From contig CAIKWZ010000003.1 of assembly GCA_903831255.1 (NCBI GenBank), positions 1-54,305 of the forward strand: 54,305 bases of DNA, given 5' to 3'. Positions 17,320-25,610 of the stretch are shown here, piece after piece (positions within the stretch are counted from its first letter, which is position 1; each line of letters opens with the position of its first letter). A model generated the notes under the pieces. It saw only the letters and a list, made by a program, of their open reading frames with translations, was not told the DNA's origin and did no database searches. Made by a program: the position numbers and the translations under genes. This stretch comes from an uncultured Alphaproteobacteria bacterium. GTDB lineage: Bacteria; Pseudomonadota; Alphaproteobacteria; Caulobacterales; Hyphomonadaceae.

Positions 17320-17718
17320 TCAATGCCCTCCGTAGAGCTCACATAGAACACCGATGAGCCGCGCGGCGATCGGATCGGAGAGACGATAGTAAATCGTCTG
17401 GGCATCTCTGCGGGTCGACACCAATCCGTCAGCCCTCAGTTTCGCAAGATGCTGAGACAGTGCCGACTGGGTCAGATTGACGTGCTGGCCCAACTCAGTC
17501 ACCGACATCTCAGAGTCGCTCAAACGGCACAGAACGGTCAGACGTTGTTCATTAGCGAGCAACTTCAGCAGACGCGCGGCCTCCTCCGCCCGCGGCTCAA
17601 GCTGTTCAACAGGAGCCGAAAGCGCCGAGCGCGACTGAACTTTCGCACCGCGAATGGAGGTTTTTGACGCCACGCGATAATCTCCCTGCGGACGAAAAAG
17701 ATTAGCAGTCTCTAACAT
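17320..17718 (-). CDS. ArsR-family repressor, BigR/SqrR (persulfide-sensing) type
   Basis: A winged-helix ArsR repressor. From ATG 17718 the product is 132 residues. The core runs from about 45 (EEAARLLKLLANEQRLTVLC), with the recognition helix in LTQSALSQHLAKLRADGLVS and the wing DAQTIYYRLSD. The two cysteines at 64 (TVLCRL) and 126 (GVLCELYGGH) are at the positions used by BigR and SqrR to sense persulfide by disulfide or tetrasulfide formation. No metal-binding ArsR or SmtB motif is present. GTG 17673 with GGGAG upstream is an equally good start, and the frame also extends to 17817, but that lead is unlike protein. Likely regulates the whole sulfur locus. Confidence 0.9.
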   Translation of the reverse strand: MLETANLFRPQGDYRVASKTSIRGAKVQSRSALSAPVEQLEPRAEEAARLLKLLANEQRLTVLCRLSDSEMSVTELGQHVNLTQSALSQHLAKLRADGLVSTRRDAQTIYYRLSDPIAARLIGVLCELYGGH

Positions 17719-17846
17719 ACGCCGCAACCTTTTCACTCCGCTGAGCTCGTCTTCAACAGACGCCCCTCCAAGATTGATGCCGTCAAACAACTGACAGACG
17801 CATCGACGCGGATGCAATCCGAATGATCCGACAGTCTATCGGTGTC

Positions 17847-19007
17847 CTAGACCAGCCCCACCGACGGGGGAGCGTTGGCGCTATCGGGGAAAATGAATCC
17901 GTTCAGGTCGCGTGTGGCCCACCCCAGATGGTCGCGAAGAAGGCCCTTGAAAACGGACCGCGAGTCGACGGTCGGCATCAGGTCACGATTTTCGAACAGG
18001 GCGGCGGTCTTCAATGTCGGCCAGTCGCCCAGCATACGACCGCCCTTCACAGCGCCGCCCGCGAGTATAGCCAGACCGCCTGTCCCATGATCCGTTCCCT
18101 GACCGCCATTACCCCGAACCGTACGACCGAACTCCGAGACCGCGATCAGGGTGGAGGTCTTCCAGATCTCGCCCAAAGTCTCTTTCAGCCTCCAGATTGC
18201 GTTGTCCAGCGCCGCGAGACGTTGCCGAAGCATCTGATTCTGCTGGGTGTGGGTATCCCAACCCTCAAGACTCACGACAGCGATTTCCGGTCCGTCAGGC
18301 TGTGCGAGAAACCGACCAGCCGCCTCGAACTGCGGAACATACTGGGCCGGTCCTCCACGCCCTCCCTTGCTGTCCATCGCCATACCTCCGGCGACCATGT
18401 CGGCGCCAAGGGCTGCAGACAGAGCCTGCTTTAAAACGGGATCGGTCTCGTAGAGATCCATCAGCCGGACGATCGTATCGTCACTCGCCTCCGGAAGAAC
18501 TGCAGGAGACCAGGACGATACGTTCTGCGCGGCGCCGCGCAGGATCAAAGGCTGGGCCGGACCAATTGAAACGGCGGAATAGCCCCCCGGCGCTTTCTGT
18601 AACGCGCGATTGAGCCAGCCGTCCGAGACAACCTTCCGGACTTCACCACACTCCAGAAGATCCTGCGCTTCGAAGTGCGAACGTTCGCGATAGGGGCCTG
18701 CGAACGCAGGAACAAACGCCGCCTCGCCAGCTCGGTACATCGCCGCAAGCGTCGGCATCGCAGAGTGAAGAGCAAATCCGTCCGACAGCGGCGCGGCCTT
18801 CTGGTCGATCAGAAGGCCTCGATAAGCCTCGATATCCGGATCATCAGTCTTCGGTAGGATCGCCAGTCCGTCCGCCGCTCCTCTCAGGATAACAACAATC
18901 AGCTTTCTTCCCCTGCTCTCCGGGGTCGCGGCCCGGCCCTTCGGCGCAACCAGGACAGCTGCGCAGCCAGTAAGAAGCATAGAGCGACGGCTGAGACGCG
19001 GCAGCAT
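17847..19007 (-). CDS. DUF1501 domain protein, Tat-exported
   Basis: The 386-residue protein has a twin-arginine signal (SRRSMLLTG at 6-14, cleavage near GRAATP). The DUF1501 sulfatase-like fold follows (KLIVVILRGAADGLAILPKT; SHFEAQDLLECG; VVSLEGWDTHTQQNQMLRQR; SEFGRTVRGNGGQGTDHGTG). It is secreted to the periplasm or cell surface. A near-perfect Shine-Dalgarno (AGGAGGTGA) lies between the end of the DUF1800 gene and its ATG. DUF1501 and DUF1800 genes are commonly paired; the pair's biochemical function is not established. Confidence 0.93.
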   Translation of the reverse strand: MLPRLSRRSMLLTGCAAVLVAPKGRAATPESRGRKLIVVILRGAADGLAILPKTDDPDIEAYRGLLIDQKAAPLSDGFALHSAMPTLAAMYRAGEAAFVPAFAGPYRERSHFEAQDLLECGEVRKVVSDGWLNRALQKAPGGYSAVSIGPAQPLILRGAAQNVSSWSPAVLPEASDDTIVRLMDLYETDPVLKQALSAALGADMVAGGMAMDSKGGRGGPAQYVPQFEAAGRFLAQPDGPEIAVVSLEGWDTHTQQNQMLRQRLAALDNAIWRLKETLGEIWKTSTLIAVSEFGRTVRGNGGQGTDHGTGGLAILAGGAVKGGRMLGDWPTLKTAALFENRDLMPTVDSRSVFKGLLRDHLGWATRDLNGFIFPDSANAPPSVGLV

Positions 19008-19010
19008 GAC

Positions 19011-20495
19011 TCACCTCCTCTGGAATTCGGGACACATCAGAGCGATGGTCATCCCCTGTTCGGCGCTTTCTGCGCGGGCAACAGCCTCGCGTGTTCGTTT
19101 ACTCGCGAGGTCGCCCAGGGCCTGATCGAGAAAACTCGTAGGCGCCTCGCCCCGAACCATTCTACGGGACACAGCGTTGGCCCATTCGAGACGTTTCTTC
19201 ATCGCGTCCGGACCTGACCATGAAGCCGTATCGTCCGGCCAGCCGGCTGGCGATGGCGCGGTGAAGGGCTGTTGGGCAAGAGAGACATAGATCTGACGTG
19301 GGGCTCCGCCAAAGGTCGTTGAGGAGCCCGTCGCCCTTGAGGCCGAGATGAGCAGCTCTTCGGGAGATTTAAACTTCTGCGGCTGCACGCCCCATGCCTC
19401 ATCAAGATCAATGACGGCGCCGGCAAGGACAGCGAGATCTCCCTCCGAGCGCAGATACGCATCCTCGAGCTTCTTTATGGCTGACGCCGGAGGCGCATCG
19501 CTGACAAAATGGCGAGCCAGCTTGAGTGCGATATGGCGGGCGGTTGCAGGATTACGGGATAAATCCTTCAGGATCATCTCAGCCTGCAGCTGGGCCGCTC
19601 CGGAATACACAAATCCGAGCACTTTCCGAGCCCCCGGCTCGTGGAGCTCCTCAACAAAGACAGCTTCGCCGATCTGCGCTAAAATTCTCCGTCTGGCGGT
19701 CTGACGCGCCCGCGCTCCCCTCGCCGCACGCGCGCCCGCCGCCTCCATCCCCAGACTGGCCAGACGCGCCGTGAGGGGACTGCCCACGGTCCAGCCCGTG
19801 AGCGCTTTCGCGAATTCAATGATGTCGGCCTGATCATATCCCGAGCCCACGCCTATGGTGTGAAGCTCAAGGATCTCGCGAGCCAGATTTTCGTTGAGGC
19901 CGGCGTCTCGTTGTCTTGCCGCAGGCGTCGAGGGACCGACCGATCGAGCGGCGTCGAGATAGATCAGCATCGCAGGATGAAGGCTCGAGGCTCCGAGGAG
20001 GGTTTCAAACCGCCCAAAAACATGCGGACGAATCGCCTCCCTCTCAAAGGGGCCGACAAGCCCGATCATCTCAGCGTTGCGCGCCGCAACTGTAAAATGG
20101 TTGGACCAAAATCGGACCCAACGCTCAGCGAAAGGATCGGGCGTGATTGCGGCATGACCGGATCGCGTCGCGATTTCCCTCTGAAGACCTTCGCGAGCCT
20201 CACGCTGAACCTGCTGAAGGAGCGCTTTTTGAACGTCTTCAACCGAATTGGCCGATTTGTCTGACGGTACCGCCTCGCTGCCTACCCTTGCTCCTGCACG
20301 GGATAGGAGGCCCTTTATGCGCGCCTCGAAAACCTGCTTCGAGGACTTCAAATCTCCTTGCGGGATAAATCCAGCGTCCGGACGGACCTGGGCCTTGAGC
20401 CAGCCGCGCGGATCTGAAGCTGCATCGTTGATCTCGCCAGGACGAGCTCCTAACCCAAACCGTGTCGCGGCGATCGCCCCCATAAGCCGGGTCAT
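19011..20495 (-). CDS. DUF1800 domain protein
   Basis: The 494-residue protein opens MTRLMGAIAATRFGLGARPG, the usual DUF1800 start. It contains NLAREILELHTIGVGSGYDQ with the ALTGWTVG helix, the KLARHFVSDAPP segment and the C-terminal LLISASRATG and PAGWPDDTASWSGPDAM motifs. AGAGG about nine bases upstream supports ATG 20495 over the in-frame start at 20516. It precedes DUF1501 with only three bases between stop and next start, so the two are co-translated. Family function is unknown. Confidence 0.93.
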   Translation of the reverse strand: MTRLMGAIAATRFGLGARPGEINDAASDPRGWLKAQVRPDAGFIPQGDLKSSKQVFEARIKGLLSRAGARVGSEAVPSDKSANSVEDVQKALLQQVQREAREGLQREIATRSGHAAITPDPFAERWVRFWSNHFTVAARNAEMIGLVGPFEREAIRPHVFGRFETLLGASSLHPAMLIYLDAARSVGPSTPAARQRDAGLNENLAREILELHTIGVGSGYDQADIIEFAKALTGWTVGSPLTARLASLGMEAAGARAARGARARQTARRRILAQIGEAVFVEELHEPGARKVLGFVYSGAAQLQAEMILKDLSRNPATARHIALKLARHFVSDAPPASAIKKLEDAYLRSEGDLAVLAGAVIDLDEAWGVQPQKFKSPEELLISASRATGSSTTFGGAPRQIYVSLAQQPFTAPSPAGWPDDTASWSGPDAMKKRLEWANAVSRRMVRGEAPTSFLDQALGDLASKRTREAVARAESAEQGMTIALMCPEFQRR

Positions 20496-21127
20496 CCGAC
20501 AGACCTCTTCATGCAACGGCTCTATCGACGGGGAGAAGATCCAAAAATTCCTCGCTCAGCAAGAACTCAAAGTTATCAAAGTGTAACCCGTCGGATGTGT
20601 GAGGCGTGCGGCCATCAGAAGATAATCGCTTATCCTGTTCTTCGTTCCAAATCTCCCTGGGGCCTCTTAGGTGGACTGTCGCGGTTTGAAGATACCGCCT
20701 TTATCCGAGTGACGGCTCCCACTTCGCCTGGATTGGCTGCAGGAGTGTACGAACTCGCTCACCGACCGCAATGCAAGCGACATAGGCGTCATGATAAACC
20801 CGGTCAGACGTATCTTCCCTCGCACCATCCCACGCTTGGCGCTGCTCTATTTTTCGACATCACAAAACTCGGAGCGTCCGCTGGCATCGAGTTAAACGCG
20901 TCCGCCTCTCGATCTCGCTGCTCGCCGACCTGCAAGATGAGGATGGGAAATCCATTCCGGGTGCACGGATACGGACACGTCATATCTGTGATGAGCACCA
21001 GACAGAGATCGCGTTCTTTAAGGAAAACGGGTCCGGAATTATCCCCGGGGGCGAAGGCGACGGAGAGCGCATCGGCGACAAATCATGAAGCTCTAATGAT
21101 CGATGGCCGTTGATCTAAAACCGACGT
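20496..21127. other. Gene-free stretch
   Basis: About 630 bases without a recognisable gene. Several frames stay open, but none has a ribosome binding site, a known fold or neighbouring-type codon use. One plus-strand frame is open for about 80 codons ending at TGA 21085-21087 with a composition like real protein (LLADLQDEDGKSIPGARIRT ...), yet it has no start and may be the tail of a decayed gene. The DUF1800 promoter should lie at the left end. Confidence 0.5.
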
Positions 21128-21577
21128 CTATCGACGACCCGCGGCATTCTCCACCTCCAGAGTAGAATAACTGAACATTACAAAACGGCCTGAGGATGCC
21201 CCTGTGGCCCGGTAAAGGCCAGTGGCTGGACTATTGTCCTCTTCGGTAGCGACCCAGGCCGCCACTGCGCGCTGCGCAACGCCCGCCTCGAAGGCCATCC
21301 CCAGCAAGCGTCTTGCAACGCCGTGTCGGCGCCAAGCCTCAGCTACGCCCAGATTTTCAATGAAGAGGTCATTTGGCGCATCCAGGTGTTGGTGCACGAT
21401 CGCTACAATCTGACCGATAATGCGCCCGCCGGTCCGGGCGACGATAAGTATATTTCGATCGTCAGCCAGAAAGCGCCTCGCAAACTCTTCCTTGACCTCA
21501 TAATCAAAGATCTCGTCGTCGACATTCTGAAGAAGGGGAAAATCACTTGGGCCAAGGCGTCTGAATTCCAGTTGCAC
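21128..21577 (-). CDS. GNAT family N-acetyltransferase
   Basis: The 149-residue protein is a single GNAT domain. The core strands and acetyl-CoA site are visible in GGRIIGQIVAIVHQHLDA, DLFIENLGVAEAWRRHGVAR (R-R-H-G-V-A is the Q/R-x-x-G-x-A loop) and the C-terminal ATGLYRATGAS. The layout (acidic N-terminal third and an FIENLGV beta strand) recalls aminoglycoside 3-N-acetyltransferase AAC(3)-I-like proteins, but that substrate cannot be claimed. Translation starts at GTG 21577 with AAAGG seven bases before it. It lies alone at the edge of a decayed accessory region, so it may be acquired. Confidence 0.85.
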   Translation of the reverse strand: MQLEFRRLGPSDFPLLQNVDDEIFDYEVKEEFARRFLADDRNILIVARTGGRIIGQIVAIVHQHLDAPNDLFIENLGVAEAWRRHGVARRLLGMAFEAGVAQRAVAAWVATEEDNSPATGLYRATGASSGRFVMFSYSTLEVENAAGRR

Positions 21578-22747
21578 CGCATATCCTTTCCTGCTGATGG
21601 CGGCCTCAAAGATTTCGTCGGGCGTTAAAGGATGGGGCCGAGTCTCTCAACAGCGCTCAAGGTAGGTGTAAGCGGACATGCCGCCTAACCCCGTTCGCAG
21701 ATTTCTGAAACCATCTCTGACGATTTCATCGTGAGCCCCATCAGTCCCCGGTTTGACGGTGGAGTGATGCGTCTCATCAAGACGCCCAATCTTCAACTCC
21801 TCGACTCTGACCTGCGGGCGGCCCTGCAGGGAGGGGACATTCAATCCCTTTCCTGCAGTCGTCTGGCCCTTGGAGCTCTCCTGGAGTGTTTCGTCTGCGG
21901 AGAATTACGCTAAGCGAGACCGCACCGCGGCGATCGGTTTTTGATCGGCCACTGTTGAGACTCAGATCTCACAGACGCCGGTTAAGTTGTCTAAAACGAT
22001 CCAGGATTTGTCGCTGGCGCGAAATTGGAGACCCGTGAGTGCGGCGGCTCGTCCGTAGGATTTTTCACGGGGCTGAAGAGGATGCGCGATGGTCTGGCAG
22101 CGAGCTGCATCGCTGGGGACTCGCTGTATCAGGACGATCACCATCCGCCGTTACGCGATCGCTGGCGGGCCGGGCTAATGTCCTCCTTGCGGACATGATC
22201 TGACCTCTTATTGCGCGCTGACGAACAAGATCCGCGAAAGGCATCTGCCACCGCCAGGCAGCGGTCGACGTGGTGACGGGCTTGGCTGACTGCGCTCGTA
22301 ATCCCCAGTACGCTGAAGCCAGAGACTCGGGATGAAGTCTTCCCATGGGCTACAGGCTGTCTCGGCGTAATCGTCTATGATTTTGACACGGGATGAGACT
22401 GGGCGGGCTGGGATGTGAAGCGTACGGCCGGGCGCGAGCCGCCGCCGCGTAGTTCAAAACTCGAGCAGTGGGACTGAAGATACAGAGAGGCACGGGAACC
22501 GACGGCCTACTCAGAAAAACCCGAGAAATCTGGAAACCACCTTCTCGGAAATCTCGTGCGTAGAAAACCAGAGATGTCAGCACTAAGTAATTGATACTCT
22601 TTTATTTTTCATATGGTCGTGGACCTTTTTCGCCCTCAAAGCTTCCCTCTTTCCTTCCCGCCGCACGGGCTGAAGCCGAGTGCAGAAAGGTTCAGTATAC
22701 CATTTGGGCAGGGTTCTCGTTCCCGAAAACTCACACGATCAGACATC
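21578..22747. other. Decayed accessory region
   Basis: No intact gene is visible. A DUF4143 remnant at 21731-21913 is described separately. The remainder has short frames on both strands with no recognised folds and no ribosome binding sites. Sequence becomes markedly AT-rich from about 22570, with a poly-T/A tract near 22600. It ends at the tRNA-Leu-like repeat at 22748. Confidence 0.55.
21731..21913 (+). pseudogene. Fragment of a DUF4143-type AAA ATPase
   Basis: The 60-codon frame contains RLIKTPNLQLLDSDLRAALQ followed by ALGALLECFVCGELR. This matches the C-terminal DUF4143 region of prokaryotic AAA ATPases (consensus KTPKLYFLDSGLLAALLG, then GALLENFVFSEL). The ATPase domain upstream and the end of the domain downstream are missing; a stop follows GELR directly. 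The full family is about 380-400 residues, so this is a relic of an accessory gene. Confidence 0.6.
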
Positions 22748-22762
22748 TGGTGCCCAGAAGAG
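22748..22762 (+). repeat. attR-like copy of the tRNA-Leu 3' end
   Basis: The 15 bases TGGTGCCCAGAAGAG are identical, in the same orientation, to 24682-24696, the 3' end (including CCA) of tRNA-Leu on the minus strand. After that the match continues only imperfectly (ACT, CG and AACC recur with short insertions). Such a copy beyond the 3' side of a tRNA gene is the usual footprint of tyrosine-recombinase integration. Confidence 0.65.
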
Positions 22763-23105
22763 CACTTTCGTTAACCTTTAAGTTCGATTTATATTCTTGA
22801 TTTTTATGGATTTTCTGATTTTTGATGCCAGAAAGAAAGCCTGTATTTTCGCCCACTTTTGGCGGTTCGAGTCCCGAATTCCACAACTTTCCAGCCAAAA
22901 CCGCCAATCTTCGCTGCTCTGATATCCCGGCCAATGCCGTTCTTGTAGCGGCGTCTACCTGGCTACTCCGAAAAGGCATGACAGTCCGGCCACGGATGAA
23001 TGCGGCAGCAGCGGGTTCGCTCACCGCGCCGCTCTCAGACACGAGCCTGAAAGGGGCGCATGCCGAACTCGTTTGCCTTCTCGGTCCTTCCGGTCTGTTT
23101 GCAGG
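22763..23105. other. Left flank of Fic gene inside tRNA-Leu-bounded segment
   Basis: About 340 bases with no gene. The left end is AT-rich (TTAACCTTTAAGTTCGATTT region). No integrase, excisionase or terminator was recognised. Confidence 0.5.
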
Positions 23106-24269
23106 TCATCGAGCTGTTCTTGGCGGTAATGGCGATCTCCTGAACAGGGTGATGTATTCCTGGAAAAGGAACAGGCGGTTGCGGCGTTGGCCGGTCATTT
23201 CAACCAGAACGCCGGCCGCAACAAGATCATTGATGAGAGCAGATGCCGTGTTGGGCGTGCTCTCAACCAGCTTGGCGACATAGCTGACATCGACCACCGG
23301 GCGCGCGTAGAGCTGGCGTACCAGCTTCTGGACATTGTCCTGGCGCCGCGTGCTGAAGCGCGGCAGCACTTCCCGCTCGATCCGCTCCTTGAGCGCAATG
23401 ATTGCGCGGAACACGCCGGCAGCAGAACGCGAGGTCTCCTCGACGCCGTGCAGGAAGAAGATCAGCCAGTTTCGCATATGATGCCCTTCGCGCACCCCCA
23501 TCAGGTGATCGACATAGGCGGTCTTGTTTCGCTCGAAATAGTCCGAGAGGTAGAGCGCGGGCTTTGCCAGCAGTCCTTCCGAAGCGAGGTAAAGTGAGAC
23601 CATCAGCCGGCCGAGCCGGCCGTTGCCATCCAGGAACGGATGGATCGTCTCGAACTGGTAATGGGCGATCGCGATCCGGATCAGCGGCGGAACGCGAAGC
23701 TCCCGGTCGTGCAGGAACCGCTCAAGGTCCGTCATCAGGTCCGGCACATGCTGATGGTGCGGCGGCACGAACACAGCGTTGCGCAGGCTGACGCCGATCC
23801 AGTTCTGGCTGGCGCGGAACTCGCCCGGATGCTTGTTGGCGCCGCGCACACCCTGCAGCAGGACGCTGTGCGTCTCGCGAAGGAGCCGGTTGCAGAGGGG
23901 CAACTCCTCCAGCCGGCCGATCGCATAGCGGATCGCGGTGATATAGTTCTGGACCTCATCCCAATCGCCGCGCTCTTCCGGATCAAGGTCATCGGCGTCC
24001 TTGAACGCGTCTTCGATGCTGGTCTGGGTCCCTTCGATCCGGCTCGACTGGGTCGCTTCCTTCGCCACGTACATCTGGATGAAGAAATCGATGTCCGGAA
24101 TCAGCTGCGAGAAGGCATTGAGTTCGCCCAGCGCCCTGTCAGCCCGCCCCAGCAAGTCCTGCAGGTCTGGGTCTGCCACCACCCAGGAGTGATGGATCCG
24201 CGATGGCAGAAAGCTGCGATATTCATACTGCGGCTCATACTGGCCAGCGTGGTAGTCGGAGAGCAGCAT
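23106..24269 (-). CDS. Fic family protein (AMP-transferase type, self-inhibited)
   Basis: Fic enzymes transfer AMP (or another nucleotide part) from a nucleotide to hydroxyl groups of proteins. The 387-residue product has an N-terminal Fic-associated domain with the inhibitory-helix motif SSRIEG at 75-80 ([S/T]-x-x-x-E-[G/N], class II arrangement). The Fic core has the catalytic HPFLDGNGRLGR at 210-221, and a C-terminal winged-helix domain (about 310-375; VVDVSYVAKLVESTPNTASA) could bind DNA. All catalytic residues are intact. The start overlaps a TATGTCAAA motif that recurs upstream. The gene is the only intact one between the tRNA-Leu repeats and has no separate antitoxin neighbour, consistent with cis-inhibition. 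Confidence 0.93.
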   Translation of the reverse strand: MLLSDYHAGQYEPQYEYRSFLPSRIHHSWVVADPDLQDLLGRADRALGELNAFSQLIPDIDFFIQMYVAKEATQSSRIEGTQTSIEDAFKDADDLDPEERGDWDEVQNYITAIRYAIGRLEELPLCNRLLRETHSVLLQGVRGANKHPGEFRASQNWIGVSLRNAVFVPPHHQHVPDLMTDLERFLHDRELRVPPLIRIAIAHYQFETIHPFLDGNGRLGRLMVSLYLASEGLLAKPALYLSDYFERNKTAYVDHLMGVREGHHMRNWLIFFLHGVEETSRSAAGVFRAIIALKERIEREVLPRFSTRRQDNVQKLVRQLYARPVVDVSYVAKLVESTPNTASALINDLVAAGVLVEMTGQRRNRLFLFQEYITLFRRSPLPPRTAR

Positions 24270-24369
24270 ATGTCAAATAATCCTGCAGTTTCTGATTTAA
24301 CTGCTGATTTATGTCAGATTCCGGTCAACCCTCAAGTGTTAGATTAAAAACCTCCCAGTTTTTGACATA
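24269..24369. promoter_or_regulatory. TATGTCA motif cluster at the fic start
   Basis: TATGTCAAA at 24269-24277 and its exact inverse TTTGACATA at 24361-24369 flank a third, direct copy TATGTCAGA at 24310-24318. The first overlaps the fic start codon. The arrangement suggests operators for a regulator, possibly the winged-helix domain of the Fic protein itself. Confidence 0.45.
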
Positions 24370-24681
24370 ACAAGAACCGGAACTCAGAAACCGGCATTCC
24401 GACCTCGCAATGACGCCTCGCCATCGAGACAGCTGTTTGGGCGGGTCCATTCACAGACCGAAAAGACACCGGAGAACGAGCAAACAGCCGGGCCTCAGAA
24501 CCGAGCGGGCCGGCTCTCATGAACTCAGCGGCATCCAGTCAGCCTTGCTACAGGCTCTTGAAGTCAATGAGGGAAGCAAGGAGGTCAGATCGTATCGTAT
24601 TGATTCAATTACTTAAACCAAGGGCAGCAGATCCGCAGGCCAGTCAAATCCTTACAATACATTGTCTTTATTTGGTTTTTA
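24370..24681. other. Right flank of Fic gene up to tRNA-Leu
   Basis: About 310 bases with no gene recognised on either strand. The final 80 bases before the tRNA are AT-rich. No integrase remnant was identified. Confidence 0.5.
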
Positions 24682-24696
24682 TGGTGCCCAGAAGAG
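24682..24696 (+). repeat. attL-like copy: 3' end of tRNA-Leu
   Basis: TGGTGCCCAGAAGAG, identical to 22748-22762 and forming the last 15 bases of tRNA-Leu (minus strand). The segment between the two copies is 1934 bp. Confidence 0.65.
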
Positions 24697-24766
24697 GACT
24701 CGAACCTCCACGCCTTGCGGCACAGGTACCTGAAACCTGCGCGTCTACCAATTCCGCCATCTGGGC
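24682..24766 (-). tRNA. tRNA-Leu(CAG)
   Basis: An 85-base class II tRNA on the minus strand. The acceptor is GCCCAGA/TCTGGGC with encoded CCA, the D-arm is GCG/CGC, and the anticodon stem is CAGGT/ACCTG with loop TTCAGGT (anticodon CAG, reads CTG). A long variable arm and a GAGG/CCTC T-arm with TTCGAGT follow. The gene is intact and appears to be the integration target of the Fic-bearing segment downstream. Confidence 0.97.
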
Positions 24767-24798
24767 ATTTGCTGACAGTGTCATCGGGAAGAGCGGCG

Positions 24799-24827
24799 GT
24801 CATAGCGCGCACAACCGGTGAGAGCAA
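24799..24827 (-). promoter_or_regulatory. tRNA-Leu promoter
   Basis: On the minus strand TTGCTC (24822-24827) and TATGAC (24799-24804) are 17 bases apart, with the -10 about 33 bases before the tRNA 5' end. Confidence 0.55.
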
Positions 24828-24895
24828 GGCCCACACCACGATTTCCGAGGCTCTTACTACCCTCGGCGCCGATCGCTAAGGACCCTGTCCCGCGG

Positions 24896-25486
24896 CTAGC
24901 GATCCTCCGACAACGCGCCAAACCTGTAGACGGCACGAACGCCGATTTCATCAAGGCCCTGATTGCGACCCGACCCGAGGATCTGTCCATGGGACAGGTG
25001 TTCATAGATGCCCTGGAGCGCCCATGACCCGCCAAGATCATAGGTTAAGGCGAGCGAGGACCTGAAGAGGTCACGGGACCCCAACAGAACGTGATCGGCA
25101 GAATAGTCGACGGCCGCCTGACTGCCCGAGGGATAGGGGTTGTTCACCGTTCCGTCGTGAACGGCATAGCCAAAACCCGATTCAATCCTCCAGCGATCAC
25201 CCAGAGGAATATCCCACTGGAGGCCACCGGCGGCAAAAGAGGTATTTCCGTCTGTGTTCACCGAGGCCATCAGGTAAGGACGGGGAGACCCGAGAGAGTT
25301 CAGGAATGACGGGGACTTGAAACGAACCTCTCCCTCAAGGTTCACACCGCCTTCCTTGTCCGCGTTCTTGCCGTCAGTGACCTGGATGTTGTGGTTCATT
25401 ACACCCAGGCGCACGCTTTCTATGGCCTGAGCGTTTGCGCCCGGAATGGCGATGACAGCGAGGGCGGCTAGAAAAATGGGCTTCAT
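24896..25486 (-). CDS. PagL-like acyloxyacyl hydrolase (lipid A 3-O-deacylase family)
   Basis: PagL-type outer-membrane barrels remove the 3-O-linked acyl chain of lipid A. From ATG 25486 (AGAGGTG upstream) the product is 196 residues with a signal peptide ending at GANAQ. Alternating aromatic/hydrophobic strands form an eight-stranded barrel, and the C-terminus is aromatic, ...VYRF, near the end. The catalytic H-x-S is HLS at 163-165 and Glu180 is a candidate third residue, within the family pattern HLSHGQ ... NQGLDEIGV. It sits alone upstream of the tRNA-Leu gene. The activity itself is inferred from motif only. Confidence 0.82.
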   Translation of the reverse strand: MKPIFLAALAVIAIPGANAQAIESVRLGVMNHNIQVTDGKNADKEGGVNLEGEVRFKSPSFLNSLGSPRPYLMASVNTDGNTSFAAGGLQWDIPLGDRWRIESGFGYAVHDGTVNNPYPSGSQAAVDYSADHVLLGSRDLFRSSLALTYDLGGSWALQGIYEHLSHGQILGSGRNQGLDEIGVRAVYRFGALSEDR

Positions 25487-25610
25487 GGCTTCACCTCTGC
25501 AAGACACTGTCTCACCCTATCAAGACCGGAGCCGCATACAATCTCCCGAGACGCCTCCTCACAAAACGTCCTGCGCCAGGACACGGCCCCCTCCCCCAAC
25601 GAGAGCTCTC

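Noticed and set aside
20511-21113. 200-codon plus-strand frame upstream of DUF1800
   Set aside because: No ribosome binding site, no signal or fold, and mixed composition; kept only as part of the gene-free stretch.
21128-21577. Aminoglycoside 3-N-acetyltransferase
   Set aside because: The general layout is similar, but substrate-specific residues could not be assigned, so only GNAT is called.
22065-22346. 93-codon minus-strand frame in the decayed region
   Set aside because: No recognised family and no ribosome binding site; could be a fragment but cannot be supported.
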